In this document: one piece after another, positions 52,179-60,711 of the stretch
How the letters are laid out: every line of letters starts with the position of its first letter
How positions within the stretch are numbered: the stretch's first letter is position 1
NCBI RefSeq assembly: GCF_963678165.1
Contig: NZ_OY782755.1
Location: forward strand, 992,001-1,056,000
DNA length: 64,000 nt
Source of the DNA: an uncultured Acetobacteroides sp.
Lineage (GTDB): Bacteria; Bacteroidota; Bacteroidia; Bacteroidales; ZOR0009
Direction: 5' to 3'
Position numbers and translations under genes: made by a program
The notes under the pieces: model-generated
Database searches by the model: none
The model's input: only the letters and a program-made list of their open reading frames with translations
Told to the model about the DNA's origin: nothing

Positions 52179-52829
52179 CTACTTTAGTCGTGCAATAACC
52201 GTTTGACCACCAGTTGTCTTTTGGTTGAGGTCAACCTCAATTTTAGTCCCTACAGGAAGAAGAATGTCAACGCGCGAACCAAACTTGATGAATCCCATTT
52301 GCTGATTCTGCGCTACGCTTTCGCCTTCTTTGGCGTAGCATACAATACGGCGAGCCAGCAAACCTGCAATTTGGCGAACTAGAATTTTATCTGTTCCGTT
52401 GTTAAGTACAACGGTGGTGCGCTCATTCTCTGTTGACGACTTTGGATGCCAGGCAACCATAAACTTTCCGTGGTGATGCCTGAAGTATTCAACCACTCCC
52501 TTCATTGGATACCAGTTGATATGCACATTCCACACCGACATGAAGATAGAAACCTGAATTCTTTCATCCTTAAAGTACTCTGCTTCGTGCGTCTTTTCTA
52601 TAACAACAACCGTTCCATCTGCTGGTGCATAAAGAACGCCATCGTCCGTAAGCTGTGGGCGACTGGGGAACCGGAAAAACCGAAGAAGAAAGATGTAAAG
52701 TAAGCCGAAGACTACAATACTAGGTCCGTAAATGTAGGAAGGGGTTAAAACAATTAGTAATGCCAAGGCTGCTACTATCAGCAGTAGCGTCTTAATTAGC
52801 ATCGAATGTCCTTCTTTGTGAATGCGCAT
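52179..52829 (-). CDS. psd: Phosphatidylserine decarboxylase proenzyme (short form)
   Basis: Converts phosphatidylserine to phosphatidylethanolamine at the membrane. The 216 residues include an N-terminal hydrophobic segment (LIKTLLLIVAALALLIVL), a beta-rich catalytic region with YAPADGTVVVIEK, NVHINWYP, and the self-cleavage site FGSRVDILLP near residue 188, at which Ser becomes the pyruvoyl group. An in-frame ATG at 52856 would overlap cdsA; MRIHKEGH at 52829 is the more usual N-terminus. It follows cdsA by 19 bases. Confidence 0.93.
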   Translation of the reverse strand: MRIHKEGHSMLIKTLLLIVAALALLIVLTPSYIYGPSIVVFGLLYIFLLRFFRFPSRPQLTDDGVLYAPADGTVVVIEKTHEAEYFKDERIQVSIFMSVWNVHINWYPMKGVVEYFRHHHGKFMVAWHPKSSTENERTTVVLNNGTDKILVRQIAGLLARRIVCYAKEGESVAQNQQMGFIKFGSRVDILLPVGTKIEVDLNQKTTGGQTVIARLK

Positions 52830-52848
52830 GTAAGTGCCTGTAATATGA

Positions 52849-53721
52849 TTAAACAATAATAAACATCAAGTAAACAAATGCCGCTGGGGCAGCCAGTAGT
52901 ATGGCGTCAAAACGGTCGAGCATACCTCCGTGTCCGGGGATAATGTTACCAGAATCCTTAATGCCGAGACTACGCTTAAGCATCGATTCTACCAAATCGC
53001 CAAGGTCTGCAAATATAGAAACAACTATCGCAAGTCCGATCCATTCTGGACGGGTCAAACCCGAGAAGCCTAATTTTCCAAGAGGTGCAATATGTGGGTA
53101 AGCATAGTAAAGAGCTATGCTCATTAGGCAGGTAAATACTACTCCGCCAATTATTCCTTCCCAGGTCTTCTTTGGGGAGATCCTTTCGAAGAACTTGTGC
53201 TTTCCTATTGCCATTCCTGTTAGGTAGGCGAAGGTGTCGTTCGTCCATACTAGAATAAATAGGGCAAGGATATAGTACCAGTCGAAAATCACACCGTCAA
53301 GATTCGAGAACTGGAGAAATACCAAAAAGTTAAGGATGGCGAAGGGTATTGCGATGTAAAATACCCCCAGAAGCGTCATTGCAACATTCATAAAGGGGTT
53401 TGGCTTATCCCTAAACAATTCGGAAATAAATATCCCGATGTAAATGAGCAATGGAAATGCTAGGTAAACGACATCCTGATATCCTCCAAATGCAAATACA
53501 AAAAAGGAGATGAAGGTGCCGAGCCCGGCAATTAGCCCAAACGAAAAGTTGGGTGCAATCCCTGCCTTTTTTATGTTGATGTAAAACTCGTTTAGGGTTA
53601 GCCCGATAATAATGAGCATTAAGAGCAAGAAGGTCTCGTACCCAATAATAATTCCCGATACTAAAATTGCAACAAAGATAGCACCGCTTAGGGCTCTGGT
53701 TGTAAAATTGTTAATTTTCAA
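52849..53721 (-). CDS. cdsA: Phosphatidate cytidylyltransferase
   Basis: Makes CDP-diacylglycerol, the precursor for phosphatidylserine used by Psd's pathway. The 290-residue protein has about eight helices. The signature around residue 245-275 reads SMLKRSLGIKDSGNIIPGHG then GGMLDRFD, with SPKKTWEGIIGG near 183. It has its own -7 box inside the end of ftsH and is followed by psd after 19 bases, in the conserved order ftsH-cdsA-psd. Confidence 0.96.
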   Translation of the reverse strand: MKINNFTTRALSGAIFVAILVSGIIIGYETFLLLMLIIIGLTLNEFYINIKKAGIAPNFSFGLIAGLGTFISFFVFAFGGYQDVVYLAFPLLIYIGIFISELFRDKPNPFMNVAMTLLGVFYIAIPFAILNFLVFLQFSNLDGVIFDWYYILALFILVWTNDTFAYLTGMAIGKHKFFERISPKKTWEGIIGGVVFTCLMSIALYYAYPHIAPLGKLGFSGLTRPEWIGLAIVVSIFADLGDLVESMLKRSLGIKDSGNIIPGHGGMLDRFDAILLAAPAAFVYLMFIIV

Positions 53722-53792
53722 AACGTTTGGCTGTTTTCTTTGCTTGTTTTACATATTCCTTATGGCATATCGCTCTGTAGCAATAATTGCAA

Positions 53793-53800
53793 CAAAGGTA
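53793..53800 (-). promoter_or_regulatory. -7 box of cdsA-psd
   Basis: TACCTTTG on the minus strand, 71 bases before the cdsA ATG, 4 bases past the ftsH stop. Confidence 0.55.
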
Positions 53801-53803
53801 TGC

Positions 53804-55951
53804 TTACTCGTTTGAATTTTCCTTTTGAGATTCGCTGTCGGCTTCTGCACTGTTCTCTTCAGGTGCTGCTTCTCCAAGAGATTTTGCTTCTTCAACGGGT
53901 TTTACGCTTAGAAGTTCTTCTTTTGCGCCCTTCCTTTTGCCAAAAATTGCCTCTAAGTCTTCGCTGAAGATTACTTCTTTTTCAAGGAGTAGTTCAGAAA
54001 GCTTATTAAGCCCTTCTCGATTTTCATTTAGGGTGCTTTTAGCACGTAGGTAGGCTTCCTCAATAATACTCTTTACCTCAGAGTCGATAGTTTCGGCAGT
54101 CTTTTCGCTATATGGCTTGCCAAACATGTATTCGTTTTGACCTGTTGAGTCGTAGAAACTGAGGTTTCCAAGTTCCTTGTTCATGCCGTAGTACGATACC
54201 ATGGCATAGGCTTGCTTGGTTACTCTCTCGAGATCGTTAAGTGCGCCAGTTGAGATTTTTCCAAATACAATTTCCTCGGAGGCACGTCCGCCCAATGTTG
54301 CTGCTAACTCGTCCATTAACTGTTCGCGGGTGGTTATTTGTCTTTCTTCGGGGAGATACCATGCTGCGCCAAGTGCTCGTCCACGAGGAACGATGGTTAC
54401 TTTAAGAAGCGGATTGGCATATTCAAGTAACCACGAAACGGTAGCGTGTCCGCCCTCGTGGTAGGCTATGGTTTTCTTTTCGTCGAGAGATATTATCTTG
54501 TTTTTCTTTTCAAGGCCTCCAATGATACGGTCTATGGCATCAAGGAAATCCTGTCTCTCTACCTGTTTCTTATCCTTGCGGGCTGCAACAAGGGCTGCTT
54601 CGTTACATACGTTGGCAATGTCGGCACCCGAGAACCCTGGGGTTTGCTTGGCAAGGAAACTTGTTTCGAGTTCTGGGGCTAACTTTAGTGGACGGAGGTG
54701 AACCTTGAATATTTCAGCACGTCCGTTTAGGTCGGGGAGCTCAACGTAGATTTGTCGGTCAAAACGTCCGGCGCGAAGTAGTGCCCGGTCGAGAATATCG
54801 GCACGGTTGGTTGCTGCGAGGATGATTACTCCTACGTTGGTGCCAAAGCCATCCATCTCGGTTAGCAGCTGGTTGAGGGTGTTCTCGCGTTCGTCGTTGC
54901 CCGAGAAGTTGGCGTTTTTGCCTCTGGCACGGCCAATCGCATCGATCTCATCAATAAATACGATACATGGTGCTTTTTCCTTTGCCTGCTTGAAGAGGTC
55001 GCGTACGCGCGATGCGCCTACGCCGACAAACATCTCTACAAAGTCAGATCCCGAGAGGGAGAAAAAGGGAACGTTGGCTTCGCCAGCAACTGCCTTTGCG
55101 AGCAATGTTTTTCCGGTTCCTGGAGGGCCTACGAGGAGAGCTCCTTTGGGTATTTTACCTCCTAGTTCGGTGTATTTTTGTGGGTTCTTTAGGAAATCAA
55201 CAATCTCCATTACTTCAACTTTGGCCTCGTCGAGTCCAGCAACGTCGTTGAAGTTAACCCTTACGTGGTTTTCCTTATCGAACAGCTGCGCCTTAGACTT
55301 GCCAACGTTAAAGATGTTGCCGCCGCCTCCGCCGCCTGCTCCTTTAGACATGCGTCGGATGATGAATACCCAAAATCCAATGATTAGTGCGGTATACAGT
55401 AGGAAGGTGAATATGTCGCCAGTCCAATCCTTCTTGTTGTTAAAGGTAATGGTGGCTTGACTTCCTGCTGGAAGTGTTCTCTGGTAATCTTCGATGTTTT
55501 TTTGGAACTCGTCGGGCGATCCGATGGAGAAGTAGAACTGAGGACCATTCTTTGATGGCGAGCTGAAACTGTTCTCAAAGTCTTTCTTGTAGTTTTTAAC
55601 CCTATCCTTTTTTATGTAAACGTCTACGCGCCTATCGTTGCTAACGATATCTAAGCGTTCAACGTCTCCTTTGGGGAGCATTTGGGTTTTTACTTTTTGC
55701 AGGTTTGTCTCAACTGGCGATCCGCCGCTGTAGAAAAAGTTTAGGCCTATGATGGCAAGGGCCACGATAGCATAAATCCAGTATATGCTAAATTTAGGTT
55801 GAGGAAACTTGCTGCCCCCTCCTTGTTTGTTATTGTTGTCCATGTCGTTTTTTCCGTCGATATTGAAAAAGGCCTTTATGCGGCTACTGATGGGTAGCAA
55901 AACCTTCGCTATGCTTTTGTTCGTGTATGGTGTTTTTTTCTGTCTATCCAT
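53804..55951 (-). CDS. ftsH: ATP-dependent zinc metalloprotease FtsH
   Basis: Membrane-anchored AAA+ protease for damaged or short-lived membrane and cytosolic proteins. The 715 residues contain two N-terminal helices, Walker [19 protein letters not shown], Walker [17 protein letters not shown], second-region-of-homology [20 protein letters not shown], and zinc-binding HEGGH in the peptidase part. The ATG at 55951 overlaps the rsfS stop (ATGGATAG), but MDNNNKQGG at 55843 is an alternative that looks more like the usual Bacteroidota N-terminus; the first 36 residues may not be translated. Confidence 0.96.
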   Translation of the reverse strand: MDRQKKTPYTNKSIAKVLLPISSRIKAFFNIDGKNDMDNNNKQGGGSKFPQPKFSIYWIYAIVALAIIGLNFFYSGGSPVETNLQKVKTQMLPKGDVERLDIVSNDRRVDVYIKKDRVKNYKKDFENSFSSPSKNGPQFYFSIGSPDEFQKNIEDYQRTLPAGSQATITFNNKKDWTGDIFTFLLYTALIIGFWVFIIRRMSKGAGGGGGGNIFNVGKSKAQLFDKENHVRVNFNDVAGLDEAKVEVMEIVDFLKNPQKYTELGGKIPKGALLVGPPGTGKTLLAKAVAGEANVPFFSLSGSDFVEMFVGVGASRVRDLFKQAKEKAPCIVFIDEIDAIGRARGKNANFSGNDERENTLNQLLTEMDGFGTNVGVIILAATNRADILDRALLRAGRFDRQIYVELPDLNGRAEIFKVHLRPLKLAPELETSFLAKQTPGFSGADIANVCNEAALVAARKDKKQVERQDFLDAIDRIIGGLEKKNKIISLDEKKTIAYHEGGHATVSWLLEYANPLLKVTIVPRGRALGAAWYLPEERQITTREQLMDELAATLGGRASEEIVFGKISTGALNDLERVTKQAYAMVSYYGMNKELGNLSFYDSTGQNEYMFGKPYSEKTAETIDSEVKSIIEEAYLRAKSTLNENREGLNKLSELLLEKEVIFSEDLEAIFGKRKGAKEELLSVKPVEEAKSLGEAAPEENSAEADSESQKENSNE

Positions 55952-56315
55952 GTTTTACTCTTTTTGCATCGGCCCAAAGATCTTCCAACTTGTAAAAGTC
56001 CCTTTGTTCGGTTTGAAATACGTGCAGCACGACATCTCCGTAGTCGAGTAATACCCAAAGGCAATTATCGTACCCTTCGCTGTGCCATGGTTTTTCGCCT
56101 GTTTTTTCCAGCACTTTGTCATGCACACCGTCGGCAATGGCTCCTACCTGTGTGGTAGAGTTGGCGTTGCATACTATGAAATATTGGCAGACGGCATTAT
56201 CGAGCTTCCTTAAATCGAGGCTTACGATGTTTTCTCCCTTCTTATCGTCAGCGGCCTCTACTATAGCAGTAACTAGTTCTTGGGTATGATCTTTGACGCT
56301 GGTTTGCTTTGCCAT
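55944..56315 (-). CDS. rsfS: Ribosome silencing factor RsfS
   Basis: Binds L14 of the 50S subunit and blocks subunit joining in starvation. The 123 residues show LRKLDNAVCQYFIVCNANSTTQV near 35-58, PWHSEGYDNCLWVLLDYGDVVLHVF near 78-102 and the C-terminal FYKLEDLWADA; the aspartate-rich domain of the RsfS/Iojap family is complete. It lies upstream of ftsH (8-base overlap), a standard Bacteroidota pairing, and is divergent from birA. Confidence 0.94.
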   Translation of the reverse strand: MAKQTSVKDHTQELVTAIVEAADDKKGENIVSLDLRKLDNAVCQYFIVCNANSTTQVGAIADGVHDKVLEKTGEKPWHSEGYDNCLWVLLDYGDVVLHVFQTEQRDFYKLEDLWADAKRVKHG

Positions 56316-56345
56316 TAAGCTGCTGTTCTAAATAATGTTTGCGTG

Positions 56346-56353
56346 CAAATGTA
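56346..56353 (-). promoter_or_regulatory. -7 box of rsfS-ftsH
   Basis: TACATTTG on the minus strand, 30 bases before the rsfS ATG; -33 element unclear. Confidence 0.55.
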
Positions 56354-56442
56354 CTTGTTTGTACCAATATTAAGCGCAATAAATCCAATCTAAATCCCGC
56401 TTTAATGGGCAAAGTAACAAAAAAAAACAAAATAAAGTTTAA

Positions 56443-56450
56443 TACTTTTG
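56443..56450 (+). promoter_or_regulatory. -7 box of birA
   Basis: TACTTTTG, matching TAnnTTTG, 18 bases before the birA ATG. Confidence 0.55.
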
Positions 56451-56468
56451 CCCCTCAAACGGTAATGT

Positions 56469-57236
56469 ATGAGTAAAACTTTCACGAATCGTATTGGTGG
56501 TGTTATCGGGTCGAATGTCGTGTACGAGCCTGTTGCGGAGTCGACAAATACGGAGGCCACCTTGGCGCTTGCCCGAAAGGAGCCGGAGGGGGCTACTTAT
56601 ATTGTAGACTTTCAAACCAAAGGACGGGGGCAGCGGGGAAACTTCTGGGAAAGCGAGGAGGGAAAGAACCTTACCTTCTCGATTCTTACGTACCCGGGCT
56701 TTGTGGAGGTGTACGACCACTTCTACCTCTCGAAGGTGGTGGCCAACGGGGTGGTGCAGGCTTTGGAGCAGCTTGGCGTTCGAGCAAAGATTAAGTGGCC
56801 AAACGATATCTACGTGGGCGACCTGAAGGTGGCCGGCATTCTTATCGAAAATGGCCTGATGGGGAATTGCCTCTCGCATAGCATCTGGGGCATTGGGCTT
56901 AACGTTAACCAGCAGGCTTTTGCCAGCGATGCGCCAAATCCAACGTCGATGGCGCTGATTCTGGGTCGCGAGCTGGGCCGCAACGAGGTGCTGCAGGCCG
57001 TGCTGGGCGCTATCGATGGCTGGTACGCGAAGCTGAGGAATGGCGAAAAGGCCGATATCGATGCCTACTACTTTAATGCACTATACCGAAGTCAGGGTGT
57101 GTACTGGTTTATGGCCGATGGCGAGCGCTTCAGGGCCTCTATAAAGGAGATTCAGCATACCGGCGAGCTGGTGCTGGAGGATGAGAGGGGGGCGCTTCGC
57201 TCGTTTGCATTTAAGGAGGTGGCGTTTATTATCTAG
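56469..57236 (+). CDS. birA: Biotin--[acetyl-CoA-carboxylase] ligase
   Basis: Transfers biotin to the carboxyl-carrier protein of acetyl-CoA carboxylase. The 255 residues cover the catalytic domain only, without the DNA-binding N-terminus of E. coli BirA, so it is not a repressor. Motifs: TKGRGQRGNFWESEEGKNL near residue 50-70 (the GRGRRG biotinyl-AMP loop) and KIKWPNDIYVGDLKVAGILIE (here AKIKWPNDI) near 120. It is divergent from rsfS and followed at once by a 21-bp repeat array that starts at its stop codon. Confidence 0.94.
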   Translation: MSKTFTNRIGGVIGSNVVYEPVAESTNTEATLALARKEPEGATYIVDFQTKGRGQRGNFWESEEGKNLTFSILTYPGFVEVYDHFYLSKVVANGVVQALEQLGVRAKIKWPNDIYVGDLKVAGILIENGLMGNCLSHSIWGIGLNVNQQAFASDAPNPTSMALILGRELGRNEVLQAVLGAIDGWYAKLRNGEKADIDAYYFNALYRSQGVYWFMADGERFRASIKEIQHTGELVLEDERGALRSFAFKEVAFII

Positions 57237-57465
57237 CGACATCGGTAGAATTGCTAGCGACATTGGTAGAATTGGTAGCAACATCGGTAGAATCGGTAGC
57301 GACATCGGTAGAATGGCTAGCAACATTGGTAGAATGACCAGCAACATGGGTAGAATTGCCAGCGACATCGGTAGAATAGGTGGCAACATGGGTAAAATAG
57401 CTGGCGACATTGGTAGAATTACCAGCGACATTGGTAGAATTACCAGCGACATCGGTAGAATTGAT
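57235..57465. repeat. Near-perfect 21-bp tandem repeat array, 11 units
   Basis: AGCGACATCGGTAGAATTGC-type units start at 57235, 57256, 57277 and then every 21 bases to 57445, the most regular array in the window. Variation is limited: C/T at the ninth base, G/A in GCGAC/GCAAC, and variable last four bases. The first unit overlaps the birA TAG stop. A bidirectional terminator follows at 57489. Reading frames through it give 7-residue repeats such as SDIGRIA or NSTDVAS, which are a consequence of the period. Confidence 0.95.
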
Positions 57466-57488
57466 GGCGTACTCGAATAGGATATGCG

Positions 57489-57523
57489 AAAAAGGAGGCA
57501 ACCGTCTGATTGCCTCCTTTTTT
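57489..57523. terminator. Bidirectional terminator between birA and the SRPBCC gene
   Basis: Stem AAAAAGGAGGCAA / TTGCCTCCTTTTT with an 8-base loop and T runs on both strands; it closes the 21-bp array. Confidence 0.9.
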
Positions 57524-57561
57524 ATGCTAGCATATGGTGCTGTGCTCGACCTACATCAGCG

Positions 57562-57975
57562 CTACCGGCTGAAGGCCTTGGCGATTTGGTCGGCCATCTG
57601 GTCGATGCCGCCTTGGAGCTTGCCCTTGAGCATCATCTTCATCATCATGTTGAGGTCGGCATGGAGGGTTAGCTTCATGCGAACGTCGTAGGGGGCTACC
57701 TCCTTGAGCTGTATCCAGAATAAAAACTCGAAGGGGATTTTGCCGTCGCCGGTAAGCTTGAGGGTTTTGTGGGGTTCCTTGTCGACGAACTTGAGGCCGA
57801 TGTCGAAGCCTTTTACCTTAAAGTGGCAGGTGTTTTCGTCGGCCTGCCAGTCGGTGAGCTGCCCGTCGGGCACCATGTTTACCATCCCGTTGAAGTTGCG
57901 GAAATCCGAGAGCGCGGTGAACACGGACTCGGCGCTGTTGCGGATGGCGACTACTTTGCTTTCTATTTCTGTCAT
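57562..57975 (-). CDS. SRPBCC (START-like) family protein
   Basis: A 137-residue protein with the SRPBCC/START fold pattern: N-terminal strand (MTEIESKVVAIRNSAESVFTALSDF), a small helix, six or so strands and a long C-terminal helix (QGGIDQMADQIAKAF). These cup-shaped domains bind hydrophobic ligands; the ligand is unknown. It lies 6 bases after pyrE on the same strand and is probably co-transcribed with it. Confidence 0.82.
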   Translation of the reverse strand: MTEIESKVVAIRNSAESVFTALSDFRNFNGMVNMVPDGQLTDWQADENTCHFKVKGFDIGLKFVDKEPHKTLKLTGDGKIPFEFLFWIQLKEVAPYDVRMKLTLHADLNMMMKMMLKGKLQGGIDQMADQIAKAFSR

Positions 57976-57981
57976 GATTCT

Positions 57982-58614
57982 CTACTTTCTCCACTTGTCG
58001 GGGGCGATGCGCCACTCCTTTAAATCGTTCAGCTGATCTTCCTTTACGTAGCCCGACTCGAGGGCCGACTCGATGAGCGCGTTGTAGCTGCTAAGCGTAT
58101 CGATCTTTACGCTGGCGTTGGCGAAGTTGTCTTCGGCGGTCTTAAAGCCGTAGGTGAAGATGGCCACCATGCCGAGCACCTCTACGCCTGCCTGGCGAAG
58201 CGCCTCGACAGCGCTAAGGCTGCTGCCGCCGGTGGAGATGAGGTCTTCGACCACCACCACCTTTTGGCCTTTGGCGTACTGGCCCTCAATCTGGTTGCCC
58301 AGCCCGTGCCCCTTTGGCGCCGAGCGCACGTAGATGAACGGCTTCTGCATCTCCTCGGCTACCAGCACGCCGTGGGCGATGGCTCCGGTGGCCACGCCGG
58401 CAATCAGCTCGGCTTCGGGATACTTTTCGGCGATAAGCTGAGCAAAAGATTGGTAAATTTGTCGGCGGATTTCGGGGTACGAAAGGGTTACCCGGTTGTC
58501 GCAGTAGATGGGCGAGTGCCAGCCCGATGCCCAGGTGAAGGGCTCGCTGGGGCTCAGCTTAACGGCCTTAATCTTGAGCAAGCTTTGTGCTATTGCTTTT
58601 TCAACGCTAGTCAT
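57982..58614 (-). CDS. pyrE: Orotate phosphoribosyltransferase
   Basis: Joins orotate to PRPP to give OMP in pyrimidine synthesis. The 210-residue protein has FTWASGWHSPIYCDNR near residue 23-38, LIAGVATGAIAHG, YVRSAPKGHGLGNQIEG and the PRPP-binding loop VVVVEDLISTGGSS near 115-130. Its ATG is one base from the NUDIX gene's ATG on the other strand, so promoters of both genes must lie inside the opposite reading frame. Confidence 0.96.
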   Translation of the reverse strand: MTSVEKAIAQSLLKIKAVKLSPSEPFTWASGWHSPIYCDNRVTLSYPEIRRQIYQSFAQLIAEKYPEAELIAGVATGAIAHGVLVAEEMQKPFIYVRSAPKGHGLGNQIEGQYAKGQKVVVVEDLISTGGSSLSAVEALRQAGVEVLGMVAIFTYGFKTAEDNFANASVKIDTLSSYNALIESALESGYVKEDQLNDLKEWRIAPDKWRK

Positions 58615-58615
58615 T

Positions 58616-59233
58616 ATGAAGAAAATTTATTTTAACGATCGGTTTATCGGGGTTGCCGGATTGAACCATGACGTTAGCACCGCTGAGGGGATGGAGCAAA
58701 TCCTTGTAACCGACTGCAAAGATATTCCAAATCTTGTAAAATACTTTGATGATACGCCTTCCATCGCGGGGCTAATCCTGAAGGGGGCGGATAAGAAGGC
58801 GATCTTTAAGGCGGTGCGCGCCTGCTTTTCCGCCATCGAGGCGGCGGGTGGCCTGGTGGAAAATCCGCGCGGCGAGGTGCTGATGATCTACCGCTTCGAT
58901 AGGTGGGATTTGCCCAAGGGTAAGGTGGAGCGCGGCGAGGAGGTTGAGGAGGCCGCCGTTCGCGAGGTGGAGGAGGAGTGTGGCATTGCCGATCTTACGG
59001 TTGACGCGAGGCTGTGCAAGACGTACCACGTTTACACGATGTACGGCAAGCGCATGTTTAAAACTACGCACTGGTACCGGATGCGCCACGATGGCAGTGG
59101 CGCGCTAACCCCCCAAACCGAGGAGGCAATTACTGACGCCCGCTGGGTGGCGCCTGCCGATTTGGCAGCATGCCTCGAAAATACCTACCAAACGATACGG
59201 GAGGTTTTCCGTAGCGCTGAGGAAGGGTTTTAG
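58616..59233 (+). CDS. NUDIX hydrolase
   Basis: A 205-residue hydrolase of nucleoside-diphosphate-linked substrates. The NUDIX box is GKVERGEEVEEAAV then REVEEECGI near residue 98-120, with the complete catalytic Glu set. The N-terminal 70 residues form a separate unit (IYFNDRFIGVAGL) not typical of short MutT proteins. C-terminal WVAPADLAACL is usual for the fold. The start at 58616 is used because an upstream in-frame codon would fall inside pyrE. Substrate unknown. Confidence 0.88.
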   Translation: MKKIYFNDRFIGVAGLNHDVSTAEGMEQILVTDCKDIPNLVKYFDDTPSIAGLILKGADKKAIFKAVRACFSAIEAAGGLVENPRGEVLMIYRFDRWDLPKGKVERGEEVEEAAVREVEEECGIADLTVDARLCKTYHVYTMYGKRMFKTTHWYRMRHDGSGALTPQTEEAITDARWVAPADLAACLENTYQTIREVFRSAEEGF

Positions 59234-59251
59234 AGCGAAATGATGGAATAA

Positions 59252-59286
59252 AAGAAAAGCGCAGGCACTCCGCCTGCGCTTTTCTT
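59252..59286. terminator. Bidirectional terminator between the NUDIX and TlpA-like genes
   Basis: Stem AAGAAAAGCGCAGGC / GCCTGCGCTTTTCTT around a short loop, with A/T-rich flanks on both strands. Confidence 0.85.
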
Positions 59287-59304
59287 ATTCGTTTAGCTCC
59301 TTTC

Positions 59305-60711
59305 CTACATCATGTCCCAGCCCCGCAGCTGGTTGAAGAGCGTAACCTCCAGTTTCTCGTGAGGGTTTGGCGCTGGCGAGAGCTCCATGGTTCCCTTGGG
59401 GTTAATCAGGAAGTAGGTGGGGTAGGCCCTAACGTCGTACTGTTTGATGATGTTGGGCTCCTTTCCGTAGTGGAGAAAGGTCCACTTGTAGGGCTTCTTC
59501 GACAGGAAGTGCCGTAGGTCCTGGATGTCGGAGTCGGTGGATATGGATACGATCTCCACCTTCGAGCCGTACTTCTTGTAGATCTGCTCGAGCAGGGCAA
59601 AGTCTTGCAGGCAGGTGTAGCTGTTTACCGAGCAGAAGTTGAGGTAGACGAACTTTCCCCTAAATTGCTCGAGCGTTACCAGGTTGCCCTTGATGTCGTA
59701 TAGCTTAATTTCGGGAGGGAAGTAGCCGGGGAGCAGCCGGATTACTTTTTCTCTTATGTTGGTGGCAATTGCCTTATGCTCGGGGATGGCCGTGGTGAAG
59801 TAGAGCGAGTCGAGCAGCACCAGCAGGCTTTTCCGGGAGAAGTTGTCCTCGTAGAAGCCGTCGTAGATGCCCTTGAGCATGACCAGCTCCAGTAGCTGGT
59901 CGTTCTTGAGTACGCTATCCTTCGAGAGCACCTTTTTTAGCCTCGAAAGGCTTGCCGCACCAATGCTGGCACCGACGTTGTCGCCTTTTGATGGGCCGTT
60001 GTGGAAGAGGAAGAACCGATCGTAGATCTGGTTGAAGAGCTCCATGTACGAAGGGTTGTTGTAGAGTATCGGCTGGTTCATGAAGTACTTATCCGAAATT
60101 CCCTTCGACTTATAAACCATGGTCAGGTGGTTCAGGAGCCCCATCCTGTACTTTTTGTATGCCTCGAAGTAGGCGTTGTGCTGCTTACCCCCAATGGTGT
60201 CGAGCCGGTACACCGATGTGTCGATCTTTACCTTCCCCTTGTTCTTAAAGGATTCCTCAGCAATGGCGTTAAACTTTTCGTTGAAGCTCTCGTCAAAGGC
60301 GCTGATCAGGTAGTTGAGGTCGGTTGGGGGGCAGCCGCTGATTCCAACCTGGAAGGTCTCCTCCTTGAAGAAGGGATTCAGCCGTTCCTCCTCGGTTTTT
60401 GGAACCTTTGGCGGGAGCATAAGGGTGTACTCCTTGCCCGGTTCGGCAAAAAAGTAGCCCTTTTGGGCGCCGAGGACTACGAATACAAAGGTGGGCTCAA
60501 CAACCCTTAGCGCGCCCTTGAAATTTCCGTTCTTATCAACCCGTACCCCTTCGAGGTACTCCTCGTTGTAGGTAATAAGGTCGCTGTAGGTTTGAAAAGT
60601 TAGGCTATCGCCGGCGTACGATGGGGCGTTACCTTTTATGTGCGCCACTTGGCTGTAGCCAACATGGGCAGCTAGCAGGATTAACGATAGCAGCAGAACT
60701 TTTTTTGCCAT
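59305..60711 (-). CDS. Thioredoxin-fold secreted protein with altered active site
   Basis: A 468-residue protein with a signal peptide (LLLSLILLAAHVGYSQ), a long N-terminal region of about 300 residues, and a C-terminal TlpA/AhpC-like domain with LEQFRGKFVYLNFCSVNSYTC and KKYGSKVEIVSIS near 350-400. The canonical FWAxWCxxC is replaced by NFCSVNSYTC: the first redox cysteine aligns with Ser and the second is kept, so a classic CXXC is absent. It starts one base inside the coaD stop (TAATG), so it is co-translated with coaD. Related in layout to the two lipoproteins at 846 and 2111. Confidence 0.82.
   Translation of the reverse strand: MAKKVLLLSLILLAAHVGYSQVAHIKGNAPSYAGDSLTFQTYSDLITYNEEYLEGVRVDKNGNFKGALRVVEPTFVFVVLGAQKGYFFAEPGKEYTLMLPPKVPKTEEERLNPFFKEETFQVGISGCPPTDLNYLISAFDESFNEKFNAIAEESFKNKGKVKIDTSVYRLDTIGGKQHNAYFEAYKKYRMGLLNHLTMVYKSKGISDKYFMNQPILYNNPSYMELFNQIYDRFFLFHNGPSKGDNVGASIGAASLSRLKKVLSKDSVLKNDQLLELVMLKGIYDGFYEDNFSRKSLLVLLDSLYFTTAIPEHKAIATNIREKVIRLLPGYFPPEIKLYDIKGNLVTLEQFRGKFVYLNFCSVNSYTCLQDFALLEQIYKKYGSKVEIVSISTDSDIQDLRHFLSKKPYKWTFLHYGKEPNIIKQYDVRAYPTYFLINPKGTMELSPAPNPHEKLEVTLFNQLRGWDMM

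Noticed and set aside
16127-57470. Repeat arrays considered as CRISPR arrays
   Set aside because: Units are contiguous and degenerate throughout, without constant repeats and unique spacers, and no cas genes are in the window.
57181-57480. 99-codon plus-strand ORF (SDIGRIA repeats) and the 90-codon minus-strand ORF over the same array
   Set aside because: Both are products of the tandem repeat; neither has a promoter or a protein-like non-repeat part.
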